DNA of 64,000 nt, taken from NCBI GenBank assembly GCA_964017065.1, contig OZ024783.1, positions 8,100,391 through 8,164,390 on the forward strand. The letters run 5' to 3'. Below the pieces are notes generated by a model. It was given only the letters and a program-made list of their open reading frames with translations, ran no database searches and had not been told where the DNA came from. The translations under genes were made by a program, and so were the position numbers. Below are positions 11,742-22,400 of this stretch, in pieces (position 1 is the stretch's first letter; each line of letters opens with the position of its first letter). This stretch comes from Haliclona indistincta (Eukaryota > Porifera > Demospongiae > Haplosclerida > Chalinidae).

Positions 11742-12950
11742 TTAGCCATCATTTGGCAAACTCTCCGTCCACAGGAGAGACTCTCCGTCCACAGAGGATG
11801 TAAAGAGAGAGGAAGAGAGGTTGCGCATAGAATTTAGGGAGAGACCGAAGCAATGAAGACGAAAGAATTGGATGACAGAGAAGAGGAAATAGAAAGAGAA
11901 AGAGAGAAATGGAAAGAGACAGAGAGCTAATGCAAAGAGAGAGAGCAAGTGGAGAGTAGAAAGCGAGCCAGGGAAGACAAAGAAGATTCCGATTTAAAGG
12001 AAAAAGTGAACAAGTTAGTAAAAATTGAAGAGGAACGATCAAAATTGACCGTACATTTAATTTTTTAATGCAGGATATTAGATTTGTTCTTCGACTAATG
12101 TTGTTATACTCTTTTAGATTCGGATTGTGCGTTCACAATATTAGCCAAAGGCCTAAAGCTACTAAGAAGATAATCTAGAAAATATTTCACACGAGCAAGT
12201 ATCGACGTCTGTAAATTTGGAGAGACCGGTCAGACAAACAACTAAGCCAGAACAACACCATCCTGATCGGTGTAGCAAAATTAGAAGACATATAACTACA
12301 AAGACAGATATTCCAATTTCTACATCAATCACAAAAAATAAAAATTATTATAACAGACAGATATCACTACAATTTCTTTATCAGACACAACCCAACATTG
12401 TAACAATGTTCAGATCTATCTATTGTTGCTTTGCATGCCTTCAGAATTGTTACAATCTCTCATGGCTATGAACAGTGCCCTGAGCATCAGTAGCATCTCC
12501 TCGACTACACAAGATAACAACACTCACTTTAATATTGATACATTTTTATAGCTCTTACTCTCTGCCATAGAAATTTCTACTCCCACACGCACCACAATAA
12601 TGACAAACTGAGCCATAGCCTCGAACACAGGTTAAACAGTTTTTGTCAACAACTTTTTAACACCTATACTGAAGCTTGCTTCCAGAACTTTCCACAAATA
12701 TATGATTGTCTGAATTTTCACTTGAAGCTACAATGCCTTGATCATGATTTGAGCGAAATTTCTGTCAATGTCACTAGTCCATAATAGCTTGTCTTTACAC
12801 AACAATTACTATGTTGATTTGTAAAAACTATGGCTGCGACACCAAAGAGTCTTAAATAGTTGCTAAAATTCCACATAAAAAATAGTTGCATACTTGCTAA
12901 ATTCGTATTTTAGTGTACACATGACCACACCTACATTTTTAACAAAAAAA
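11742..12950. other. Purine-rich tract, then AT-rich sequence without genes
   Basis: 11770-12010 is strongly purine-biased on the plus strand (GAGAGAGGAAGAGAGG and similar) and could encode a charged coiled coil in pieces, with several stops. 12050-12950 is AT-rich and has no recognisable gene. Confidence 0.45.
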
Positions 12951-13187
12951 TTAGGTAAATTTGGTTAATAAGGGGAAGGAGCATTGAGCCACGATTATCC
13001 AAACATAAACTCCGCCACGTACACTGATGACATCAGCAGAGCAAGGAGAGTGACGTAGGTAGTTCAGTGCATGCCAAGCAAAGTAGTCAAGAGTCGATAG
13101 CATCTCCTGCAGCTGCTTGCAGGGGAAAAACTCATCTGGATAGGCTGCATGGTGGTCACTGAAGTCTGTACGCTTGATTGCTGCCAT
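12951..13187 (-). CDS. Possible first coding exon, unknown protein
   Basis: Minus-strand ATG at 13187 (TTATGGCAGCA) opens MAAIKRTDFSDHHAAYPDE, then CKQLQEMLSTLDYFAWHALN. Codon use looks coding for about 60 residues, up to near 13010. The rest is probably intron. The AAGGGGAAGGAGC segment at its 3' side also occurs at 36619 on the same strand. I recognise no family and see no second exon. Confidence 0.35.
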   Translation of the reverse strand: MAAIKRTDFSDHHAAYPDEFFPCKQLQEMLSTLDYFAWHALNYLRHSPCSADVISVRGGVYVWIIVAQCSFPLLTKFT

Positions 13188-13199
13188 AATTCATATTCA

Positions 13200-15700
13200 G
13201 CATGTGGATTGTGGGTGTGGCCTTTTCTACAAGCACACACACCCAGTCCATTCCCTCTTATTTGATAGTACTATTTACAAGTAACAAGCTCCTGCTTGCT
13301 GCTGTCTTACTGCAATAAGGCCACAGCCTTCTTTGTATGCTGCTGGCAAAAATCTGTTCATGCCATAAAAGCTGCCAGTTGGCTGGTGTGGCACTAGACA
13401 CTCCTATCTTGCTAAATCCAAGACAATAGCTAAGTGATATTTTGTAGTGTGACCTGCCACGGTTTGCATACTCATCACACGGTAACTATAAAGGCGCAAG
13501 ACGCAAGTTAACTTGCCATGGTTTGCAGGCGCAAAGCAGCGGAATTTAGGCTGTATGTGCTCCTGCACGTATTAGGTGGCACACATTGATGTTCAACTTC
13601 AAAACAATTTATTTGTTTTAGAAATCGGTATTAGTTACTTCGACTGAATTGCAGTTTTGCTGAAACAGTAGAAGACCTTATGGGCCATACTGTGTCATAA
13701 TTTGTCTGTTATTGGTCAGTAACTAGGCGACAACATACCTTCACATCTCAGTGTGCAGCCTGTGAATTCATATTTAGGGCATTTATTGCAATTTTAAGCA
13801 GATAGTACAACATCATTTCATTCATGAGAATCACTTTTTGTTATCCAATGTAGTAAAATGTGAATATGCACATAATTATAAATGTAGATATTAATCGTGA
13901 ATTTTATACTTAAACTGAAAACTCTGTGGTGGTCTACAAACATCTGTATTCCACTACTATCTACTTATTAGTGTATCAAATTTGGCATTTTAATCACAAA
14001 AAGGCACGATTGTTCTGCTATGTGGTTCAACTACTATAAGCATTGTTGTTATTCACACCAAAATACATGTAAAGACACCTAGCCATACATCTATCATTGT
14101 CAGATAAAGTGAGTATGTGCTAAACTGATTCACAAAAACTAAGGTTTTGACAACAATGGACATCACAGGCTCACAACATTCCTAACAAGAACACGACACA
14201 ACAAGTCAACAACACGAGTAAAGTGAAGGAACGAGGACACGCGTGCAGCAAGCACGCCACGCAACACTGGTTGCTTCACTGTATTGTCAGAGCTGCGTAC
14301 AATAATTTTCAAAGAATTCTCAACACAATCACACTACTATAACACACCAAGACAAGTTGTTAGTCTCTGCTGTGAACCAAAATTGTCAACACAAGTGCAT
14401 GCACGTACGCAGAAACATTTTCTATTTTATGCTACATATAAAACTAGATTAATGCGAGAAAATGATGTAAATCAGTTGCCGTAAGTGCTAGTTTCATACT
14501 ACGTGTTATCGATGAAAAACGTGTACTATTAATTTAAAGATGAACATGAGTCACACGACGCGCTATCTTGCTGATAAATAGCTCACGTTAAATCGTTTAT
14601 GCATTGCACAATACAAATAGTGTGTCTTACCGTAGCTTGGAGCAGACCTCATAACACGCATAGAATAATTATTTACTTGCGCACTTACATATAATATTAT
14701 ATACCAAAGATACATTAGTAACTTATTATCAACTACATATAAGCATTTGTATTCCACATAGTCAGTACAGTAAGATTATACGAATACTAAGCTTCATACT
14801 TTAGTATTATCATTTTCTACTAAGCAATACATTGCTTAACTAAGTACCTTTTCGTCTCTATTTGAACTTTGTGAAGTTGAGAGAGAAGAGCAGGATACGA
14901 TGAGAGAGATAGAGAGTTCGGCCATTTCAGTAAGAGATGACCAGCCAACTGCAGCCTATGAGGAGGACAGAGCAATAAGTATTATTTGAACACTATTATT
15001 GTAGTACCATGTCATAATAGATGGGTTAGTTGTGTTGGTCGACAGTAGATCAACAAGTGAAGACCAGTTTGTGTCCAGTCTGCGTCTTTTAGCTGAGAAA
15101 AAGATAAAACAATAAAAAAATCAAAGATAAAAAATAGCACAATATCAACAATATACATACAATAATATAAAAAATAGAAACTGGACGATTATTGTTGAAA
15201 GCTACTCTGCTTGGACTTGGAGCAGTTTGATTAATATAGCAATAGCTAACCAAACAGTATTCACGCATCTTGTACTTGTACTCGCATGGCTCCGGTCGAT
15301 GTAGCTCCAATGTAAACACAAGCTGCAAGACCATGTAGTGGTGGTCTCTACGATGCGGCCTTCTTGTAGCTGGAATTGCTCGGGGACGTCCACAGCTAGT
15401 TTTGGGGGCTTTTAGCACTTGCATTGCGCATTCAAAGTGCAAACAACGTCATTGGCATAACTATGACATCATTGCTGGGGCAGTGGTGGAATTAAGATGG
15501 CGACATAGCCAGTAATCACTTGCACAAGTGTGTACTATATTCATAATGGTTTCTGTCACCATTAGTACAAATAATGAAAAGGTCAGAGTTAGTACAACTG
15601 CAACAATCGGGTCATCATACAAGGAGCAGTTCTTAGTTTGCTGCTCTGCTGACGTAACATTGTGAGGGGCGAGCCTGAGCGAGAAATGCTATAAATTTAC
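13200..15700. other. Stretch without recognised genes
   Basis: AT-rich sequence. The only frame of note is on the minus strand at 15089-15442, whose first 65 residues (VLKAPKTSCGRPRAIPATRR region) have less biased composition than the rest. No homology recognised. Confidence 0.45.
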
Positions 15701-15705
15701 ATCTG

Positions 15706-16028
15706 AAATAGATCACCTCAAAATTTGGCGACTGGTGAAGGGTATATGTGTACATGGTATCCCTAAGCTTGTCTCACCAATAAAAGGAAAGCAAGTGCGT
15801 TATTTTGATGCAAGGCTGAATGATGGCAAGAAAGTGAGACGTGTCGTGTCGTTTGATGGTGAGCTACAACCATTAATGAAAAAGGCAGAAGAGAAGTCCG
15901 TTGTAGCCCTTGAGAACAGTAACGTTAAAAACAACACGTTGACATGTCAACTGGAGGTCCATTTGAACAAGTATTCAGTAGAGAGTTGTTCACCACGCAG
16001 GTTTGAGCTGGGAGAGTGTGCTTTCTGA
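15706..16028 (+). CDS. OB-fold-like exon of an uncharacterised protein
   Basis: From about 15706 the frame reads LKIWRLVKGICVHGIPKL, VSPIKGKQVRYFDARLND and KKVRRVVSFDGELQPL, ending at 16027. The pattern 'VHGIP..VSPIK....YFDA.L.DG...R.V.FD' resembles the nucleic-acid-binding OB-fold-like N-terminal segments of uncharacterised invertebrate proteins, many of them repeat-associated. The upstream boundary is not fixed; an internal ATG lies at 15735. The real exon may end near 15990 before the divergent tail. Function inferred from pattern only. Confidence 0.4.
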
Positions 16029-16900
16029 CATGGGCGGAACAACAGAGCAAATCTATGCAGTTAACAGCGGGGGACGATGGGTGGGGTCATAGGTTGGGCT
16101 CAGGTTTCGGGCAGGCAGTACAGCCCAACCCAAGAACACGTGATAGACTAGCAACAGGGCATGTACAGAACTCAGGAGAGCACGCGGCGTACTCAGAGTT
16201 AGAGTTTAGACTGAGCACTACCCAGCAACGATTTCTTCAGCAACTATACTGAGAATGGTGTCGGCGGAAGAAATCAAGAAAACAATTCAAGACATGTTCA
16301 AAGAGATGATGCCCCAGATAGTAGAGCAGGTGACGGCGGCAACAGCCCCCTCGGGCTCGTCGGGAACATCGGGAGGAACCAGGAAGAGGAAGACGACGAG
16401 CAAGACCCCTGAGAGTGGTGAGTACAAGTAAACAAGTGCGGGTCCATAAAGAAAGGGAGGCCCATGGCCATTGGGCGTGTAAGCAGGTTAGGGTAGGTAA
16501 GTAACAGTTCACGTCAGAAGAGCCGCGTAGGAGGAGCTAGTAGCAGGCTAGATCATAGCTGGGAGAGTGGCAATAGCGTGCTAGGGGAGCAGGATGCGTA
16601 CACAGTTAAAGGACACATTGTAGACTCCAAGAGACCCCATGTGAGGCTAAGGGACAGCTAGTTTACAGCCAGCAATGGGTCAGGCTTTGTATACATAGAG
16701 GTGGGTGGCTAGCCCAGGTTGTCTGTACCCCTCACGGGTATGTGATAGGCAGCTCACAGTAGTTGCGAAGGGAGACGGGTTGGTAGGATAGCAGGTAGTG
16801 GAGAGTGGGACAGTAACCACATCGTCAACGGGAATCAGCAAGGGGCAGGGGGTAGAGCAGTCAGGCGATGTGCCGAGAGCAAGTGCTGCCCGTAGGTATT
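16029..16900 (+). mobile_element. Possible retroelement 5' region with a gag-like start
   Basis: The GC content rises sharply for about 900 bp. A short frame from ATG 16254 reads MVSAEEIKKTIQDMFKEMMP, then a Ser/Gly linker and a basic KRKTTSK motif, and stops at 16430. Such a helix followed by a basic low-complexity linker is typical of the N-terminus of gag-like proteins of DIRS or gypsy-type elements, but no protease, RT or LTR pair is visible. Origin by transfer of a retroelement fragment is inferred. Confidence 0.3.
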
Positions 16901-17439
16901 ACCCGACTGCAATGGTTCAGGCAGGGTTGAGCACTTGTGTCATTGAGTCATTATTTCTCTCTGTTTCAATAATGTCTGAAACTAGACTGGAAGACGATCG
17001 GTGCCATTCATCTTGTCAAGAAAAAGCTGGATTCTGGATTTTCCAGACCGTTAGTTGCCATTGACTCGTTTGAGGTAAATCATGTTTTATAACGTTCATA
17101 ACATTAGATCTTGGACTAACAAAAGATGGAGGAGCAAGTGGAGCAAGTCCTGGCTGAGTGTTGCAAGAACACTCGAGCATAGCCATTACTTGGATTTTCC
17201 TACAGGCCAGCAGTTATCTTAGAAGATTTATCATAGCTATCTCAATACACTTGAGTACATTAGAAAAAGTATACGACCAACAATAGAAGCAGGTTGTAAA
17301 ACACAAGTCAACAATCCTTCGAAAAAAATACAGCTTAATGCACTTTTCACGATATTTATCGTTTATTCTATTTGGAAACAATTTATTGTTATAATTAATA
17401 TCAAGAATATTATCTTAGTGCGGTAAAGTCACAAAGAAA

Positions 17440-17830
17440 ATGAGTAAGAAGAGGAGCCTGAGAAAGAAGAAAAGACAAGACAACAAAACTAAAGCCGAGA
17501 AGCTGGAGAAAGTACCTGAAGGGTGTGAAACATAAAAGAAACGAATAAGAAAGAGAAAAAGGAAGACAAAGAAGAAGGAGCTTCAGCTAATAGCAGATGC
17601 TGTAGAGAAGACAGTAGAAAAGAGAAGAAAGAAGACAAGAAAGGCAGAGCTTCAGTTAGGGAAAGATAATTATTGGAGCAGAGGAAAATTTTTCCACTAG
17701 TGCGATAAAAGCCAAAAAGAAAAGAAGGAAGAGAAAGGAAACAACTAGTCAAATGAAGAAGGATGAAATATTAATGGTAGCATCAGTAAAGCCTGACGAA
17801 GAGGGATAATAAGAAAAAAGAAAGACAGAG
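17440..17830 (+). other. Lys/Glu-rich low-complexity stretch
   Basis: Several short frames, each Lys/Arg/Glu-rich, are separated by stops. The first, from ATG 17440, begins MSKKRSLRKKKRQ and ends at a TAA near 17535. The purine-rich strand bias explains the open minus-strand frames. Probably simple sequence or a decayed basic coiled coil, similar in style to 21461-21769. Confidence 0.4.
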
Positions 17831-18467
17831 TGAAAAAAGGACTTTGTAGCTGACTAGTAGCATGCACACAGTAGCCTACACAGGTAGCTACATGTTTCGA
17901 TCAAACCTGCTGATAGTTGACTGCAATCCTAGATACTCACTAATTCGACAAGACTTCGCTGTCTCGGTATGCGTATTTTGCTCCCTCGGTACGTGTTTCC
18001 CTCCTGGTAGCCGGCCCGCCACGTCGTTACGTTTCCTGGTGCTTGGTTGCAACAGTTGAGAAATATTCATAGTTGCATGCTATACGAGGTTCATCCAAGC
18101 TGCAATTTATGCTTTATGCTAAAGCATCTTAACCAATATCCATCATTTTCACACGAGGCACTACATGTTCAACCAATCTTTGACGATGATGATAAGTGAA
18201 CTTTTTATGACCTGTTTGATGTGAGTTCTTCACACGAAGATGAGAAGCTAAGAAAATTAGATAAAAACTAAGAGAATTATTGCAGAATGGTGAATTGCAG
18301 AATTATTGCAGAATTATTGCATTATGTGCACTTTATTGAGGATTTCACAAAGCAACTTCTGCGTGTTACTTTCAACATTCCTACAATTGTCGACATGAAA
18401 GAGTCTGGTGTTACTAAAGAAGCACAATTACCATCAGCAACAGCAAAGGCAAACTTCATTTCTTCAT

Positions 18468-19390
18468 TATGCCTCGGTGGGCGGAGCCACGGGGCATACG
18501 GTAGTCGGTTTGTGTATCTGTCTGTGTGTGTGTCTGTCTGTCGGCAGGATTTCTCGTCGCTCGCAGAAAACTAAGCGCTGAAAGTTGCAATACAAGCTAA
18601 AGTCGATATTTGCTTGAAAATGAATTGTAAGGATTTTGGTTACAAGGCTCTGTTCGTGAGTTATAGCGTGATTGCTTACCTCGCGATCGCCGGCTGGCGA
18701 TCTAGTTGCTGATGTAAAGACAAAATTGTCTATTGCTGGCTGCCTTACAGCTAGTGAGTTCGCCTTTACTTCAGAACAGCACGGCAGACTTGTATATGAA
18801 GCTGCAATCTAGAGTTAAGGCGTAGCTTTGCTTACCTCGCGATCTATGGCCGTTGCTGGCGATCTAGAGTTCTCCGTAGACAAAATTATCCACAGTTGAC
18901 TGCCTAGAAGCTGATAGGTTACATCGTATGTCTAAAGAAATTGTGCAAGCAAGCTATGGACGCTATCTCGCTCGTTGTACGTGCTGTGCCCTGAACAACA
19001 TAGACACGCCCAGTTGAATTAGTGGTCAGCACTGATTGGCTTCTGATTGCATAACTATTATACTGCATTGTGATTGCTGTACAGAAAGGTACAACAGCTG
19101 CAGTTTAACTTTACTGTGTATGTTTATTTTCTTTTCTCTACTCCTTACATCTCACTAGTATAATATTATGTAAAATGTTCATTGCCATTATTGAATATCA
19201 TGTCAGATTTATTGTCTCTCATATGAGGTGCTGAACTTCGTAATAATTTTATAAGTCGTCAGCCACTAGCATAGTGTTCAACTAGCAACAGCAGACTTTC
19301 ATTACTGCTTGTGCATTTCAGTTCAGCGTATTTAGTCAGACAGGCATGTATGCATAACATTCCACCGAGGCATAAGCACCTTCGGTGCCT
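18468..19390. mobile_element. MITE with TATGCCTCGGTGG ends, copy 1
   Basis: The left end TATGCCTCGGTGG (18468) and right end CCACCGAGGCATA (19362-19374) are exact inverted repeats. The left end folds on itself (GCCTCGGTGG ... CCACGGGGC) and the right end continues into a small hairpin GCACCTTCGGTGC. The interior shares TTGACTGCCTAGAAGCTGA and GACACGCCCAGTTGAATT with the copies at 62260-63613. No coding capacity. Superfamily unknown. Confidence 0.8.
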
Positions 19391-19482
19391 AGTTGAACCT
19401 GCTCTTACTGATCATGACTCCCAACAGAAAATCTACAGCAACTTAGAGTTTTAAGTCAAGTTCTTTTTTTTAGGCTACATTT

Positions 19483-19797
19483 ATGTCGACTAAATCTAGA
19501 AAAAGACGCCGCTCGTATTCTGATGTTTGGCCAAAGCGAAGACCAGAGGCTTTGGCTAACTCTATCGTTGTCCGTGAAATGAATAACTGGTTGTCTGTAG
19601 AAAATATTTTAATAAGCGAAAAGCTGTTGCCGTTCCATCAATTTCATGAGTCCAATATCAATATTATGCTGTCTAGTAGCACATTGACTCTGATATATAA
19701 TGGTTTATGTCAAAAAATATCATGTTCGGAGGTACATGACAGAATTTATCAGAGAGCGCTATTCTGCATCCGATTTGTTTCAATGCTGACCAGATGA
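19483..19797 (+). CDS. Possible exon, unknown basic-N-terminus protein
   Basis: The ATG at 19483 lies ten bases after a strong acceptor-like site (TTCTTTTTTTTAG). The frame begins MSTKSRKRRRSYSDVWPKRR, then SIVVREMNNWLSVENI, and runs 104 residues to a stop. The basic start is consistent with a nuclear or transposon-encoded protein. No family recognised, and it sits directly upstream of transposon remains. Confidence 0.35.
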   Translation: MSTKSRKRRRSYSDVWPKRRPEALANSIVVREMNNWLSVENILISEKLLPFHQFHESNINIMLSSSTLTLIYNGLCQKISCSEVHDRIYQRALFCIRFVSMLTR

Positions 19798-19844
19798 TAA
19801 ATTCGATTTAGTTTGATAAATCAAAGCTGACAGGCAGAGAGCCA

Positions 19845-20107
19845 CAACAGCCGAAAGTGTGGTAGTGACCGTCCTAGCCTCGGAAAAACCAAGGTGTGAA
19901 GTGCCCGACCTCCTCAGTTGGATTCAGTGCTTCAGTACGTATGCCTGTGTCCTCGGAGAGTCCTACCCGGAACTGAGACGAGGTCTATGGGAGTACCAGA
20001 TTTTCATTGTGAGAAAAGCGCGCAGATGTAGGAGGGGCTGGCAGGAGTATGACTCGATGTTCCGGCAGCAGCCAGCTGTGAAGATAAAGATTTGGATGAA
20101 AAGCTGA
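19845..20107 (+). pseudogene. Retroelement gag-like fragment
   Basis: The frame reads VPDLLSWIQCFSTYACVLGE, LRRGLWEYQIFIVRKARR, RGWQEYDSMFRQQPA. The pattern 'I..W..CF..Y......P.....L..Y...I...AR...G.GW..YD..FRQQ' is the conserved core of gag-like proteins of invertebrate retroelements with a nearby reverse transcriptase. No RT follows, so this is an isolated fragment. Identification is from pattern memory. Confidence 0.6.
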
Positions 20108-20658
20108 AATATCATGAACTTAAAATTATTGCTGTGTTCATTGTGGGCAGTCATATAGACCTGTCATAAACTGAACTAACATTATAATTTATTTAACTCT
20201 ATGAACACCACTATTATTTTTGACATTACAAAGAGCGATTGGTCGTGAAACCATTGTCTTTCACAGAGATATCTTGAACCCTCTAGCATCGAGATAGCTG
20301 AGGCAACTGAGGCTGGCGAGAATCAGTCTCGAATTATTCTCAAAGGGAATAGAACCAGAAGAAATTGGTGGGTGTTTAACATTACAATCAATGAATTACA
20401 TCTTTTACGATTTCAGTATTAAAATGACGATGGCAGTGCTTCTGCTGCTGAACCAGACGCTCTGAAATGTTTGTTTAGTTACTTAGTGAAATGCAAAAAG
20501 GATGACAAAGAAAAGAAATTGTTACCCGGCACCCTAACTAGAACTGCATTGTATTGAGCTAAAGTAGATACGCATTGAAGCATGGCTGCCCAATGAACAT
20601 GAGGCTGCAACACTTCTAAGCTTAAAGGGTAATTATTTATCTATTATTATTGAAAATA

Positions 20659-20757
20659 GTTCCAGTAAGCGGAGATGGCAACTGCCTATTTAGAGCTGTC
20701 AGCTGTCTCTTATTTCAAAATGAAAATCAACACGACAGTGTTCAAGAGATTAAATGA
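20659..20757 (+). pseudogene. OTU-like cysteine protease fragment
   Basis: The 32-codon stretch reads VPVSGDGNCLFRAVSC, then ENQHDSVQE, before a stop. GDGNCLFRAVS is the catalytic Asp/Cys segment of OTU-family deubiquitinases. The His block is not visible. The piece lies between gag-like and KDZ-like remains, and OTU domains are known passengers of several invertebrate transposons, so it is probably transposon-encoded rather than a host enzyme. Confidence 0.65.
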
Positions 20758-20869
20758 AAAACTGATAAAAAGAAACGATGAGAAAGCATTTCGCTTGACT
20801 ACTAGTTCCGCTCACCTGCTTTAAGCTTATCCAAGTCATCTGGAGCTACCTTCAAAATCACAAGGATCC

Positions 20870-21030
20870 CCCCGTTGCCATCAAGATTATAACCCGGAAA
20901 AAATGAAAGAGAAACACCCTGATTACAACACTATGTGTTGTGAGCAGACATTCGCTTGGCTGAGCCGATTCAATAAGATTTTAGCTGTCATGCAAAAAAC
21001 CACCATCACCTCTATCTTCATCTTGAGGTA
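20870..21030 (+). pseudogene. KDZ-like transposase C-terminal fragment
   Basis: The frame reads YNPEKMKEKHPDYNTMCCEQ, then TFAWLSRFNKILAVMQKT. The 'CEQTF.WLS.......M....H...L' block is the characteristic C-terminal segment of animal KDZ-type transposases. A one-base shift after MQKT restores the expected His-rich continuation HHHLYLHLE. The N-terminal part may be represented by poorly preserved sequence from 20400. Inactive. Confidence 0.6.
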
Positions 21031-21460
21031 AAATTGTAATTGGTGTTAAAATGTTTTCACACAGTCTGTGATGGGTGCTATGAGGAAGATTAACCCTGGA
21101 AGAACCAGTGAAGAAATTGAACTAGCTTTTGACCACATGGTCTCCTTTAATTATTATTATACTTATAGACCCCAAATCAACCGCTTTCCTACTGCAGAGA
21201 CTGTCAGTTGCAATCCATTTGGGGAACGGTGTCTCTATCAAGGGCTTCTGGGGCTTCTAATCCCACTTTTGTTCAACTCTATTCTATTTTGCAGTTATTA
21301 TAAAATATATAAAAATGAAATCGATCAGCAATGTTGAATCGTACAATAGTAGTTATAATGGAATAATTCATAATGACTTTGACCTTTTATTAAAGGTCAA
21401 TGACTGTGTAAAAATTACATACACAGGTTTAGGCAGAGGCAAAGACTCTGTCTGAAAGAG

Positions 21461-21769
21461 ATGAGTGGAAAGAAAAGTCGAAGCGTGAATCACAAACTGC
21501 ACAATGTGCGACGAAGAGAAAAAAGAAAATGTGCACAGCTTGCAAAGAAGAAAACAGAGATTCTTGTCTTGAAATCAAAGCAGAAGAAAATCAGGCAGCA
21601 CAAAGTTCGGAGACTGAATAACAAAGTTGCGTACTACAGGAAACTCTACAAACAAAGGGTACGAGCAGTGAGTCAAACAGATCCAGTGCTCGCCGTGACC
21701 AGCAATGACCTGCTATGCTATGCTGTCTACCAGGACTCTAGCAAAGTAGTACTGCGTAGTTCTATGTGA
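21461..21769 (+). CDS. Small basic protein, unrecognised
   Basis: ATG at 21461 (AGATGAGTGG) opens 102 residues, MSGKKSRSVNHKLHNVRRRE and so on, extremely Lys/Arg-rich over the first 70 residues (probable helix or coiled coil, possibly nucleic-acid binding), then AVSQTDPVLAVTSNDLLCYA. A plausible donor is not obvious. It lies 12 bases upstream of a decayed tyrosine-recombinase segment and may belong to the same element. Confidence 0.4.
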   Translation: MSGKKSRSVNHKLHNVRRREKRKCAQLAKKKTEILVLKSKQKKIRQHKVRRLNNKVAYYRKLYKQRVRAVSQTDPVLAVTSNDLLCYAVYQDSSKVVLRSSM

Positions 21770-21781
21770 CCAAGATCATCT

Positions 21782-22325
21782 AATAATCCTTGAAGTCCCG
21801 TTACCAGAACTATAGGGTCAAAATTAACAGTCCGACGTTAGCGACTGCTGGTATCAAAGTTCACAAAACCTTAGCTACTCAACTGTTTAGAGCTGACATA
21901 GACGAGCAGCTGATAGTGGAGCAGCTGCGCATCGGTCATAGGAGCCATAAAGAGCTACACCCAGTTTGATATTCTCAACCTGTTGCATGAAGCAAAGGCT
22001 TGGAGTTAAGAGGGAATGAAGTGGAAATCGATAATGCCAAGATTCAATATCTCAATAATCCTTGAAGTCCCGTTACCAGAACTATAGGGTCAAAATTAAC
22101 AGTCCGACGTTAGCGACTGCTGGTATCAAAGTTCACAAAACCTTAGCTACTCAACTGTTTAGAGCTGACATAGACGAGCAGCTGATAGTGGAGCAGCTGC
22201 GCATCGGTCATAGGAGCCATAAAGAGCTACACCCAGTTTGATATTCTCAACCTGCTGCATGAAGCAAAGGCTTGGAGTTAAGAGGGAATGAAGTGGAAAT
22301 CGATAATGCCAAGATTCAATATCTC
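21782..22325. repeat. 272-bp tandem duplication, two copies
   Basis: 21782-22053 and 22054-22325 are the same 272-bp sequence in direct order with a single noticed difference (CCTGTTGC versus CCTGCTGC). The unit carries the decayed recombinase segment. Such identity means a very recent duplication or an assembly artefact. Confidence 0.9.
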
Positions 22326-22400
22326 AGTGACTTCACTGAGAATTACCTGAGGGTCAGTGAAGACCAGGTGAGGGGCAGCAGCTGAAAAATACAAGCAGAG
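21810..22400 (+). pseudogene. Tyrosine-recombinase (Crypton-like) C-terminal remnant
   Basis: In each tandem copy a frame reads GIKVHKTLATQLFRADIDEQ, LIVEQLRIGHRSHKEL. 'K.LATQLF.A..DEQLI.E...GHRS' is the helix carrying the R..HR catalytic residues of Crypton-type recombinases of the KCTD1-like group; compare the better-kept copy at 35040. The first Arg is replaced by Lys (HKTLATQ) and the nucleophile Tyr is lost. Confidence 0.55.
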
